NCBI GenBank assembly: GCA_018304635.1
Contig: JAGVVW010000032.1
Location: 1-46,202 of the forward strand
Length of the DNA: 46,202 nucleotides
Direction of reading: 5' to 3'
Source of the DNA: Candidatus Aenigmatarchaeota archaeon
Lineage (GTDB): Archaea; Aenigmatarchaeota; Aenigmatarchaeia; GW2011-AR5; JACRMX01
The position numbers and the translations under genes were made by a program. Shown in pieces: positions 24,519-32,972 of the stretch (the stretch's first letter is position 1; each line of letters begins with the position of its first letter). Under the pieces are notes generated by a model that was not told where the DNA came from, did no database searches, and saw nothing but the letters and a program-made list of their open reading frames with translations.

Positions 24519-25298
24519 TTAAAAACACGATTTCTCCAGCACTGAATCAACATGCTCATCCAAAACCTGTTTTGAGTTTTTTTCATCAGCGTTCTGCCCG
24601 GATGATTTTAAAAGATGAAGGCCAAATCTTATGTCATGTCTGTTGAATGTTTTCATCACGACTTTTTCAAATGCATTTTTGTTCCATGATCCCGGAACGA
24701 AAGAATACCGTATCCTCTCCTTCAGAATGCCTCTTGTTTCATCAAGGTTATACGGCTTAAACTCTACGCGCTCTGCATGCAATCGTGAGTAGATTCGGGC
24801 ATCAAGAGAAGAAATCCAGCCTGAAATGTTTGTTATCATAAAAATCGTTTTGAACTTTATATCTTCCATAAACCTGTATAAAAAATCCATGTCTTTTGCT
24901 TTGTCTATCTCATCCAGTGCTACAACAACCGGCTTTTTTAATCCGCGAATATACAAAGTAAAGAGTTCATCCATATTTTTTCTTTCTATAAAAGTTATGC
25001 CAGATTCTTTTGCCAAGCTTGTTATTATTTTATTGCTTGTGTCCTGCTTCCAGCAGTTTATATATATTGTTCTGACATTATCACTTTCTTCCTGAAGCTG
25101 CCGGAATAAAAAGCGAATGCATGCTGTTTTTCCTATTCCAGAAGAGCCGTGCATTAAAACATTTTTTCCATATATTCCGCTCAATAGAGGATTTACGCAC
25201 TCTGCCAAATATTTTTGTTGTTCCTCACGATAGGGAACCAGCCTCGGTAAATATGTATCCTCAAGTATACCTGGATTTATGATTATAGAATCTGGCAT
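24519..25298 (-). CDS. Orc1/Cdc6-like AAA+ ATPase without winged helix
   Basis: A 259-residue AAA+ protein. The opening NPGILEDTYLPRLVPYREEQ is the Orc1/Cdc6 start. Walker A is GSSGIGKT (about residues 51-58), Walker B is VVVALDEIDKAK, sensor 1 is MITNIS, and a sensor-2-like helix follows LDARIYSRL. Genuine Orc1/Cdc6 proteins have about 380-420 residues with a C-terminal winged helix that binds origins. That domain is missing, and the sequence ends cleanly after the AAA+ lid. It may be a regulatory paralogue, or a STAND-like or defence ATPase using an Orc scaffold. It sits between two toxin-antitoxin modules. Confidence 0.8.
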   Translation of the reverse strand: MPDSIIINPGILEDTYLPRLVPYREEQQKYLAECVNPLLSGIYGKNVLMHGSSGIGKTACIRFLFRQLQEESDNVRTIYINCWKQDTSNKIITSLAKESGITFIERKNMDELFTLYIRGLKKPVVVALDEIDKAKDMDFLYRFMEDIKFKTIFMITNISGWISSLDARIYSRLHAERVEFKPYNLDETRGILKERIRYSFVPGSWNKNAFEKVVMKTFNRHDIRFGLHLLKSSGQNADEKNSKQVLDEHVDSVLEKSCF

Positions 25299-25349
25299 AA
25301 TAATACTTATCAGCTCAAGGCATTAATAATTATAGAAAACACGGAACAT

Positions 25350-25676
25350 TTATATTTCAATTCCTTCCCTCAAAGCCTCGCTTACAATTGAAACCTCATG
25401 TTTTAGCCTGTTGAACTCATCTGGTGTATAACAAATAAAATCAACAGGATATCCGATTTTATGTTTCACATGCCACTCTATCCATAATCCTTTGCTTCTT
25501 TTAAAAACATCCTTCCTTTGAAACTTTTTGTCAACAATTATTATATCCACATCACTCACTTTATTAAAATCCCCCCTGGCATATGAACCAAAAAGTATCA
25601 TATATTGAGATCCTATACTTTTTTTGAATTTCTTCAGTTTTACAATTAATTTTTTTCTAATTTCTTCTTTACCCAT
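25350..25676 (-). CDS. MNT-type nucleotidyltransferase (antitoxin-like)
   Basis: A minimal nucleotidyltransferase with the catalytic motif LFGSYARGDFNKVSDVDIIIV (GSYARG plus DVD). In HEPN/MNT pairs the MNT protein neutralises the HEPN RNase, in studied cases by adding AMP to it. It overlaps the upstream HEPN gene by 31 bases. At 108 residues it is full length. Confidence 0.88.
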   Translation of the reverse strand: MGKEEIRKKLIVKLKKFKKSIGSQYMILFGSYARGDFNKVSDVDIIIVDKKFQRKDVFKRSKGLWIEWHVKHKIGYPVDFICYTPDEFNRLKHEVSIVSEALREGIEI

Positions 25677-26011
25677 TCTACCACCTTCTTGGAATTTTTA
25701 ATAGCATCTTCAGCAACGGTTTCTGTATACTCTGCCTCCGACGGATATCTTGTATCTATATAATGCCTGTTTAATTCATCACATATTTCCAATAAATCTT
25801 CTTCGCTATTTAGTTTAACTAAAAGCCCGACTAGATCATGGGTTTTCCACAACCGTTTAAATTTCAAAATATACAGAGCTTTCAGTGCCTTTTCAGCTGC
25901 CTGATGAGAAAGAAAAGAAGAAACGTCGTATAATTCCTGTTGCAGGTTTATTTTCGCAGCTAATAGATCTTTCTCTGCCTTCTTCAACCATTTCTTAACT
26001 TCCTCTGACAT
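25646..26011 (-). CDS. HEPN-domain protein (RNase toxin-like)
   Basis: A 121-residue all-helical HEPN protein. The features are the N-terminal WLKKAEKDLLAAK helix, FLSHQAAEKALKALY, and the C-terminal HYIDTRYPSE (the TRYP motif is typical of this subgroup). It is first in a two-gene HEPN/MNT operon. A TATA-like TTTATAAAG lies about 30-38 bases before the ATG, shared back-to-back with the sigma-54-like operon. Confidence 0.88.
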   Translation of the reverse strand: MSEEVKKWLKKAEKDLLAAKINLQQELYDVSSFLSHQAAEKALKALYILKFKRLWKTHDLVGLLVKLNSEEDLLEICDELNRHYIDTRYPSEAEYTETVAEDAIKNSKKVVEWVKKKLEKN

Positions 26012-26040
26012 TAATAATCTTAAATTCTACAACACATAAA

Positions 26041-26107
26041 GCTTTATAAACTTTCACACTAACTACTTTAACGTAGTTTTATAGAACTAGTTTATAGCCA
26101 GGTGGGG
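26041..26107 (+). promoter_or_regulatory. Promoter region of the sigma-54-like operon
   Basis: It contains an inverted repeat AACTAC (26061-26066) / GTAGTT (26073-26078). Two copies of TTTATAG (26078-26084 and 26091-26097) flank the palindrome AACTAGTT (26085-26092). Last comes the ribosome site GGTGGGG (26101-26107). The first TTTATAG is the best TATA-like box. The nested repeats suggest regulation, perhaps autogenous. Confidence 0.5.
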
Positions 26108-26109
26108 AA

Positions 26110-26391
26110 TTGAAAATAGAAAATGTGAAAAGCTATTCTGAATTAAGAGGTTATCTTGAGTCTTTGGATTTAGAAGATACAGCAGCTCTTGAACAAAGAG
26201 CAGAGGAAATAATTGAAAATGTAACAAGATGTATGGCTTTCTATTTAGAGTTGCCTAAAGGAGATCAATTAAGAACGTATTTCGAGCCAAGAGTAAGAGA
26301 AATAAAAAGAACGTATGAGCAGAGAGATTTCTCACCATTAGGATTTCCTTTAGCTATAAGAGGACTGATTTCATACATTCAATGGAAATAG
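26110..26391 (+). CDS. Unknown 93-aa protein, partner gene of the sigma-54-like factor
   Basis: An acidic, helical protein I do not recognise. A TTG start at 26110 directly follows GGTGGGG, which decides the start; an in-frame GTG at 26125 is the alternative. Predicted helices span residues 8-25, 27-48 and 58-70. There is no membrane segment and no zinc motif. Only 12 bases separate it from the sigma-54-like gene, so the two are co-transcribed and may act together, for example as an inhibitor or co-factor. That role is inference from position only. Confidence 0.65.
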   Translation: MKIENVKSYSELRGYLESLDLEDTAALEQRAEEIIENVTRCMAFYLELPKGDQLRTYFEPRVREIKRTYEQRDFSPLGFPLAIRGLISYIQWK

Positions 26392-26403
26392 TGAAGGGAT
26401 TTT

Positions 26404-27234
26404 ATGTTTGGACCATCTATACAAGTAGCAGTGAATGTACCAGTATCACCATTGCAGCCGAGAATAGCAACACCTCTCATTGGGCTATCTCCTTTTGAGC
26501 TTGAAGCTTTGCTTGAACAAAATCTGGACAGCATAGAAGATTTTTATGACGCTGACCCATTCTATCAGGATATGCATCCTGCTGATGCAAGAGCCAATTA
26601 TTATAACAATCCTGAATTTGTAAAAAGGTGCAGAGCATTGAAAGGCAGAATTCCTGCATCAGTTTATTTGTCTGAACCTCAGATTTTTGTAAGAGAAGAA
26701 CCCGGAAATCATTACTCAGCTGAATATAATTCAGAACTGAACAGGAGGCTTGATACTTTACTTTCCCAATATAAAAGAACAGGTGGCAAAGATAGACCTC
26801 CGCCAGGCAAAATATTCACAAAACGTTTCAGAAAGGAAAGAGAATGGATCGTTGAACAGCAATTACATATTGTCCAATATTTATGTGAGAAGCAGCATAG
26901 ATATTTGGAAACCAATGCTCTGATTGATTTGCAGTATATAACACAACACGATATTGGTGATAATATCGATTATTCAAATTCAACAGTTTCGCGGCTGATG
27001 AATAATTTAACTATTCAGCTGCCGGATGGAAAAATAATATTCGCCGAAGAATTAACTCCTGACAAGAACTTTCTTAGAACAAACGCCCTGAAATATCTTC
27101 AGCAGGATCCGCAATGCTATGAAAATGGAAAATGGAAAGTATCGGATAGAAAATTGAGAGATATTCTTGAACAAAAATTTGGGTTTGATATCTCGCGGAG
27201 AACAGTTGCATATTACAGAAATATGATATCATAA
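26404..27234 (+). CDS. Compact sigma-54 (RpoN) homologue
   Basis: A 276-residue protein matching sigma-54 along its whole length. Residues 4-45 resemble Region I (LIGLSPFELEALLEQNLDSI versus LLQLSTLELQQELQQALESN of RpoN). Residues 91-117 (EPQIFVREEPGNHYSAEYN) match the core-binding PDVxVRxxxxxWxVELN segment. Residues 139-215 (helical, then SNSTVSRLMNNLTIQLPDGK) match the DNA-binding helix-turn-helix (HESTISRVTxxKYLxSPRG). Residues 247-272 match the RpoN-box domain, with ISRRTVAYYR against ARRTVAKYRE. Bacterial sigma-54 has about 400-500 residues; the acidic Region II and part of the core-binding domain are shortened. No GAFTGA-bearing activator is in this window. How it would work with an archaeal RNA polymerase is unknown. 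Confidence 0.85.
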   Translation: MFGPSIQVAVNVPVSPLQPRIATPLIGLSPFELEALLEQNLDSIEDFYDADPFYQDMHPADARANYYNNPEFVKRCRALKGRIPASVYLSEPQIFVREEPGNHYSAEYNSELNRRLDTLLSQYKRTGGKDRPPPGKIFTKRFRKEREWIVEQQLHIVQYLCEKQHRYLETNALIDLQYITQHDIGDNIDYSNSTVSRLMNNLTIQLPDGKIIFAEELTPDKNFLRTNALKYLQQDPQCYENGKWKVSDRKLRDILEQKFGFDISRRTVAYYRNMIS

Positions 27235-27297
27235 AATAATGAAGTTTGTATTCTGTAATTATATTCTATATATAGACACTCTAATAATTAATTATAT

Positions 27298-28530
27298 ATG
27301 TCAAGCATTCGTTATGTCATTGCACGTGAGATTCTGGATAGTCGCGGAATTCCGACAATAGAAGCTGAAATTTTTACTAACTCTGGTTCTTATACAGCTG
27401 ATGTGCCGTCAGGAACATCATCTGGTATACACGAAGCTTTTGAATTGAGAGATAACAAATCCCGGTATAGCGGCAAAGGTGTCAAATTAGCTGTTAAAAA
27501 TATGGAAAAAATTTCGCATAAGATAACAGGAATGGATGTAACAAACCAGAAAGGAATTGATAACGCACTGATTGCCATGGATGGCACAGAAAATAAATCC
27601 AAATTAGGTGCTAATGCCATTCTTGCTGTTAGTTTAGCTGCTGCCAGAGCAGGAGCTGCTGAATCAAAACTAAAACTCTACGAATATATAGGGACTTTGT
27701 CGGGAAACAAAAAATTTACACTACCTGTTCCTTATATGAATATAATCAACGGAGGAATGCATGCTGGCTCTGAGCTGAGTATTCAGGAATTTCTCATAGT
27801 TCCTAAAAATTTTCAGACATTTTCAAGAGCCCTGAGAGCAGGTACTGAAATATATTCGGATTTGAAAAAAATAATTTTAGCTCGATATGGAAACTTTGCT
27901 ATAAACGTAGGGTATGAAGGCGGTTTTGTGCCGCCTCTGCAGAATACTGAAGAAGCCCTGCAATTAATACAAAAAGCCATAAATTCATCCGGCTATTCCG
28001 GAAAAGTTTTTATTGCAATGGATGCAGCAGCTTCTTCATTTTATCATGAAAAGTATTTCTTGGACAGAAAAATATATTCTTCTGATCAGCTGCTGGAATT
28101 TTACAGGAAGCTTGTTCAGGATTACGGTATAATATCTATTGAGGACCCGTTTGATGAAGATGACTGGAATGGATTTTCAAAAATAACCCAGGAAATTCCA
28201 ATTCAGGTTGTTGGAGATGATCTGCTTTCCACAAACGTTAAAAGAATTCAGGAAGCTCTGAATAAAAAAGCGTGCAACTGTTTGCTGCTAAAGGCAAACC
28301 AGATCGGGACTCTAACAGAAACAATAGAAGCTGCAAAATTAGCAATGAAAAATAACTGGCGCGTCATAGTTTCTCATCGCTCTGGCGATACTAGCGATTC
28401 ATTCATAGCAGATTTGGCAGTTGGTCTGGGATGCGGCCAGATAAAAGCAGGTGCACCGTGCCGCGGAGAGCGCACTGAAAAATACAACCAGCTTTTGAGA
28501 ATAAGCGAACACATTAAGATTTTCGGGTAA
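27298..28530 (+). CDS. eno: Enolase
   Basis: Interconverts 2-phosphoglycerate and phosphoenolpyruvate. Conserved metal and substrate sites are seen: MNIINGGMHAG, EDPFDEDDW, VVGDDLLSTN (metal Asp), LLKANQIGTLTET (catalytic Lys) and SHRSGDTSDSFIADLAVG. The end GAPCRGERTEKYNQLLRI is canonical. At 410 residues it is a normal archaeal length. The TATA-like TCTATATATAG (about 27266-27276) is some 25 bases before the ATG. It lies alone on the plus strand. Confidence 0.97.
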   Translation: MSSIRYVIAREILDSRGIPTIEAEIFTNSGSYTADVPSGTSSGIHEAFELRDNKSRYSGKGVKLAVKNMEKISHKITGMDVTNQKGIDNALIAMDGTENKSKLGANAILAVSLAAARAGAAESKLKLYEYIGTLSGNKKFTLPVPYMNIINGGMHAGSELSIQEFLIVPKNFQTFSRALRAGTEIYSDLKKIILARYGNFAINVGYEGGFVPPLQNTEEALQLIQKAINSSGYSGKVFIAMDAAASSFYHEKYFLDRKIYSSDQLLEFYRKLVQDYGIISIEDPFDEDDWNGFSKITQEIPIQVVGDDLLSTNVKRIQEALNKKACNCLLLKANQIGTLTETIEAAKLAMKNNWRVIVSHRSGDTSDSFIADLAVGLGCGQIKAGAPCRGERTEKYNQLLRISEHIKIFG

Positions 28531-28657
28531 TCAGAATGCAGCTTGTATAAATGAGAACTTTGTAAAACCTATTTGATTAGATTCCTTTCGATTTATAAAT
28601 GTGGTTTCCCACGTATAAAGAATGGCGTCCGAAAGCTTAAAAAATTGGGTTTGCTGT

Positions 28658-29926
28658 TTATCCTCTTGGGTCAGCGACTCTTCCTAAAAACAAAATGTTT
28701 CCGGTTTCTTTTTCCTGAATTATGAATATGAATGGATGATCTGCTCTAAATGTTGGAATCATTGGTACAGAAGTAATTTCAATGATAACAACAGCAGTTG
28801 CAGCAGCTGCTTCAGTTCCTTCCTCATTCACTTCAACGAATGCTTGATGGATTACATCTTGGAATAAAAGATTCTTTGTACCATCCATACCAGAAAAATC
28901 AGCTGCATTTGTAAAAGCAATAGGCATACCCATATTGCTCAAAGTTTCGACCATAAAATATTTTGTTTCAAATTTGAATTTTGGAACATAGATGTTCACT
29001 CTTTGTTTATTAAGCATATTTCTCCATTCAGATAATTTTTCAGAACTAAGAGATTCTATACTTCCCAAATTATTTTCTTTTGGAAGGATTATTAACATGG
29101 ATAAATCTTCACCATCATAAGGCATTTCAAGTATTTGTATTTCATCAGTTCCTGCATATGCGAATTCTGCATCGTCACCCGTTAAGCTCATCATAGGAAC
29201 TTTTACAGTTTGCTTAGCATTTGTTGTGAAATCCTCGTCTCTAGTATCTTTTGGATCAAATTGCAAAACCCACGTTCCTTTGAAATAAATAGCATTTGTC
29301 AGTACTAGTCTAGTGCGATCATCAATAACTCCTTCAGGAATTAAATCTTTGATTTTATTATTTGTTTGTTCTTCGATAAAAGTATTAATCGTTTGTCGTG
29401 ACTTTTCTCTTTCCCTCAGAAAATCAACATTTGCTGCTTTCCCACCATAATATTTTTCTACAGTAGAAAGATATTCCCCTAAGAATTTATAATCCTGCTG
29501 TGCCCACAAAGCATTACCCGTACTTAATTTGTAAGATTTGTCTTTCTTATTGATGTCGTTATAGATTGCGGCGAAATTTGGTCTTCTTAAATTGGTATCT
29601 CTAGGGATATGGAAAACTGATTGCATTTCTTCTGCTGTTTGTCCTCTTGCACCTTCATAAGTCATAGTTAAAGCGACTGATATGCTGTATGGGGAAAAGA
29701 AGATGTTGCCATCTTTGTATTTGGGGTCTTCCTGAAATTCTGAAAAAAGTTCAAAAGCAAATTGATTATTGGCATTTACAACTTCTTGAACTCCTTGTTG
29801 TGTTGAACCAGTATCATCTGCTTGAGGTGGTTGATCTGGCTGATATGGAAAAAGAAATAACACTCCGGTGGCTGTTACAATACCGACAATAAGCAATACT
29901 ATTCCAATAGTCAAAACTTTGTTCAT
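28658..29926 (-). CDS. Membrane-anchored serpin
   Basis: A serine/cysteine protease inhibitor of the serpin fold. An N-terminal hydrophobic helix (VLTIGIVLLIVGIVTATGVLFLF) anchors or exports it, followed by a 25-residue linker and a full serpin domain (about residues 48-422). Landmarks are IFFSPYSISVALTM, LVLTNAIYFKGTW, and the hinge VNEEGTEAAAATA, whose small residues mark an inhibitory serpin. RADHPFIFIIQ follows the loop. Counting from the hinge, P1-P1' falls near Ile-Thr, hinting at an elastase- or subtilisin-like target. A TATA-like box TTTATAAAG is about 26 bases upstream. Serpins are scattered in archaea. Confidence 0.93.
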   Translation of the reverse strand: MNKVLTIGIVLLIVGIVTATGVLFLFPYQPDQPPQADDTGSTQQGVQEVVNANNQFAFELFSEFQEDPKYKDGNIFFSPYSISVALTMTYEGARGQTAEEMQSVFHIPRDTNLRRPNFAAIYNDINKKDKSYKLSTGNALWAQQDYKFLGEYLSTVEKYYGGKAANVDFLREREKSRQTINTFIEEQTNNKIKDLIPEGVIDDRTRLVLTNAIYFKGTWVLQFDPKDTRDEDFTTNAKQTVKVPMMSLTGDDAEFAYAGTDEIQILEMPYDGEDLSMLIILPKENNLGSIESLSSEKLSEWRNMLNKQRVNIYVPKFKFETKYFMVETLSNMGMPIAFTNAADFSGMDGTKNLLFQDVIHQAFVEVNEEGTEAAAATAVVIIEITSVPMIPTFRADHPFIFIIQEKETGNILFLGRVADPRG

Positions 29927-30113
29927 ACTATATTTAATTTATAGATTCTTTATAAATTATTGGTTTTCGTTGGGTACAGACCAGATAATCTCCTTTTTAG
30001 GTGACGTTTACTTTACAGCTCAAAACATAGGGTTCTTTATTAATTATCGCAACAGTTACATTATCTATTAAGAGAACATGAAGATATTCTTTGAAGGAAA
30101 AACTTAAATATCT

Positions 30114-31706
30114 TCACACAGCTCCAACAATTGCGGGGTTTAAGCCTCTGAACTTTGAAATATAATCCAGCCGCTCTTTCTTGAGTGCCTGAATAAACTC
30201 ATGGACTTGCTCTATGCTGTAAAATCTGTCAAGCCTGAACTTTTCCAGATCCACATTAGGAATGCTTACAGGAACTTTGCAGCCAAAGTCAGTGTCTTCT
30301 ACCCATACAACAATATCTTTCAGGATAGCACGTATTGTATTTGACATGTCTGGTATTGTAGCGCGTAAAACAGGTTGTATGACTTTTCTGCTGAATTCTG
30401 TTTTTTCAATAATTTCTCCGACACCGCCTGTGTTTAAAATATAGCATTGCACCTTTTCTTCATTTGCCTTTAAAAAATCATAAAACCAGTTTCCTTCCTG
30501 AACAGGATCGCCGATAATAAACGGATTTGTTCCGACAATTCTGATTGATTCGCCGGCTTTTCGGGGATCACCTGCTGATGTCTCAATAGACTCGCCAAGC
30601 ATGAATGCAGCAGCACCCTGTTCTGGTGTTAGTTTTGATGCTATGGGAAGAATTGTATGGCGCCGGGTAATGAAGAAAATGAACATGCTGTCAATTTTAT
30701 CCAGGCTTTCTGTATTAATGCTGTCTGAAATAAGTTCCAGATCATCTCTGCGTATAACTGACCTGCCGTTTCCAGTAAGAATATCATTTTCAAAATCTAC
30801 TGCTGAATTTCGCTTAACTAAAACATTTTCAAATATAGCATGCGATTTAAGAGCTGCTTTATATAACAGTGGCTGTGTTTGAAGATTCAGTCCTTCTGTC
30901 TTTATGTAAAACCCGGTTTCAGTTCCCAGTGTTGAGCCATTTTTATCAAGAAAAATAACATCATCCTGTACAACTCCAATTGACTCGCCATTTTCATGCA
31001 AATAATGATTATGGCATGAATGCGTTGTCTTGCCTGTCCCGCTGTTACCGAAAAATACAAGTACGTATTTTTTAACATTGTTCCCAACACGGACATTTGC
31101 TGTTTTTATACCGGCATGCAGTCCGAGCATATCATTTTTTTTGGCATTATACATTGCTAAGCGGAGAAATCCTTTTTTTACCTCGCCAAAATAATCACTT
31201 CCCAGTATAATGCTCATACCATCTTCAGGAAAAACCAGAATTTGTCGTTCTGTTTCAGGCCATTCAGGAATATTCAGAATTTTAAAATGTGCACTTTTAG
31301 CTGAACTTTCAATGGTTTTATATAATGTATGCATCCAGACATATGGTATTCTTGCAAAGAATCTGTTGTAGAGAGACATGTAAAGCGTGCATAATGGAGC
31401 ATATTTATCATTTTTTCCCATTATCTGTTCTATTTTTCCTACGGGTATATGAGTTATGTATGTTTTGACTTTTTCTATTGTTTCGGGTAATTCGCGAAGA
31501 ATCCGCTGTTGGGCATCGTTTAATTTTGTTTTATCAGTGCCATTCACCAGCGTTAATGCTGCACTTCTGTTTCTGACAGTACTAGAGAAGTTATAGTTAT
31601 CAAACTCAGTTTTATGCGCAGTGGATATGCACATCTCTCTTAATTCTTCCTTAGTTACAGGAAAAGAAATTTTTTCCAGTGTCGCAAATATTCCTTTATA
31701 TGGCAT
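30114..31706 (-). CDS. pckA: ATP-dependent phosphoenolpyruvate carboxykinase
   Basis: Converts oxaloacetate plus ATP to phosphoenolpyruvate; with enolase and the aminotransferase nearby it links amino acids to gluconeogenesis. The kinase-1a P-loop is FFGNSGTGKTTHS (about residue 220), the kinase-2 metal motif is VVQDDVIFLD, and the conserved RRDDLELIS and FFITRRHTILP segments follow. At 530 residues it is full length. The ATP type is mainly bacterial; many archaea use the GTP form, so transfer is possible. The start is preceded by AGGTG. Divergent from the aminotransferase gene. Confidence 0.92.
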   Translation of the reverse strand: MPYKGIFATLEKISFPVTKEELREMCISTAHKTEFDNYNFSSTVRNRSAALTLVNGTDKTKLNDAQQRILRELPETIEKVKTYITHIPVGKIEQIMGKNDKYAPLCTLYMSLYNRFFARIPYVWMHTLYKTIESSAKSAHFKILNIPEWPETERQILVFPEDGMSIILGSDYFGEVKKGFLRLAMYNAKKNDMLGLHAGIKTANVRVGNNVKKYVLVFFGNSGTGKTTHSCHNHYLHENGESIGVVQDDVIFLDKNGSTLGTETGFYIKTEGLNLQTQPLLYKAALKSHAIFENVLVKRNSAVDFENDILTGNGRSVIRRDDLELISDSINTESLDKIDSMFIFFITRRHTILPIASKLTPEQGAAAFMLGESIETSAGDPRKAGESIRIVGTNPFIIGDPVQEGNWFYDFLKANEEKVQCYILNTGGVGEIIEKTEFSRKVIQPVLRATIPDMSNTIRAILKDIVVWVEDTDFGCKVPVSIPNVDLEKFRLDRFYSIEQVHEFIQALKKERLDYISKFRGLNPAIVGAV

Positions 31707-31798
31707 TTGTCTGCACCTTTTATTTTAAAATATGAAAATATTTTGATTTTCTTAATTAACTTTAAAATTTTAAATAAACACGAGTTTATCATAAATTC

Positions 31799-32896
31799 AT
31801 GATATCTGAACGCCTGAAGATAGTTAAGCCTTCTCCTGTGTTTGAAATAGCTGCAAAAGCTGTCAGGATGATTAAAAATGGTGAAAATGTTTTAAGACTG
31901 GATGTAGGCGAGCCTGATACACCCGTTGCTGACCATATAAAACAAGCAATGATCAATGCTGTAAAAAACAATAAAACCCGATATACACCTGTCCCGGGTA
32001 TTTCTGATTTACAGAATGCTGTTGCATTGAAATACAATAATCAGTACAGCTCAGATGAAATTTTAATAACACCCGGTGCAAAATTTGCATTATATGCTAC
32101 CTTTCAGAGTATTATAAATAATGGTGATGAAGTTATTATTCCAAGTCCTTACTGGACAAGCTATGCAGATATTGTGAAACTTTCTGGTGGGGTGCCTGTT
32201 TTTTGCAGTATTGAAAATGTTCCTGAACATGTTAATAAAAAAACAAAGGCTATTATCATAAACACGCCGAACAACCCAAGCGGCGAAGTTTATACAGAAA
32301 ACCAAATTGCAGCCTGTTATAAATTTTTTGACGGCATGGTTATTTTTGATGAGATTTATGAGTATTTCGTATTTGAAGGAAAACATTTCCCTCTTTATAA
32401 AGATTATAAAAACAGAAGCATCGTAATCAACGGTGTTTCAAAAACCTATGCAATGACAGGTCTTAGAATAGGATTTTTACTTGCTCCAAAAGAAATTGCA
32501 AAAGCAGTCAGTTCCATGCAAAGCCATGCAACTTCCAATGCCTGTTCAATTGCACAGTATGGAGCATTGGCTGCACTAACAGGATCACAGGAACACGTAA
32601 AGCAGATGGTTGAAACATTCAGAAAGAGGAAGGATTTCCTGATCCCTGAATTGAATAAAATCGGATTAAAATGCAAAATGCCAAAAGGCGCATTTTATGT
32701 TCTGGCTGACTGTGGATTAATTGATAGAGACGATAAAAAAGCTACAATAAAAATTTTAGAAGAATGTAAAATAGCAACAGTACCTGCTGCTGATTTTGGC
32801 GCTTCGGGAAAAATCCGGTTTTCATATGCTCAAGATATGGAAAAACTTCGTTCATGTACTGAAAGGCTGAAAAGCTATATTGAGAAAGCCGGATAG
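31799..32896 (+). CDS. Class I/II pyridoxal-phosphate aminotransferase (aspartate-type)
   Basis: Fold-type I aminotransferase. The conserved elements are LDVGEPDTPV, the Tyr-containing TRYTPVPGISDL, NTPNNPSG, VIFDEIYE and the PLP-lysine motif VSKTYAMTGLRIGFL. The closing Arg is in GKIRFSYA. The 365-residue size and motifs fit the aspartate aminotransferase subgroup, though the exact substrate cannot be fixed. TTTAAATAA (about 31771-31778) sits some 25 bases upstream of the ATG, so it is probably leaderless. Confidence 0.9.
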   Translation: MISERLKIVKPSPVFEIAAKAVRMIKNGENVLRLDVGEPDTPVADHIKQAMINAVKNNKTRYTPVPGISDLQNAVALKYNNQYSSDEILITPGAKFALYATFQSIINNGDEVIIPSPYWTSYADIVKLSGGVPVFCSIENVPEHVNKKTKAIIINTPNNPSGEVYTENQIAACYKFFDGMVIFDEIYEYFVFEGKHFPLYKDYKNRSIVINGVSKTYAMTGLRIGFLLAPKEIAKAVSSMQSHATSNACSIAQYGALAALTGSQEHVKQMVETFRKRKDFLIPELNKIGLKCKMPKGAFYVLADCGLIDRDDKKATIKILEECKIATVPAADFGASGKIRFSYAQDMEKLRSCTERLKSYIEKAG

Positions 32897-32972
32897 TAAT
32901 TGTAAAATACGGAAAATAAAAGATAAAGTTGCATAGTATTTGATTTTTAAATATAAAATTCAAAAAGGGTTT

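Noticed and set aside
24519-25298. Orc1/Cdc6-like ATPase as the activator of the sigma-54-like factor
   Set aside because: It has no GAFTGA loop or other enhancer-binding-protein features; its motifs fit Orc1/Cdc6.
28581-28596. ATTCCTTTCGATTTAT resembles a segment at 45691-45706
   Set aside because: A single 15-of-16 match between two AT-rich spacers is expected by chance at this length.
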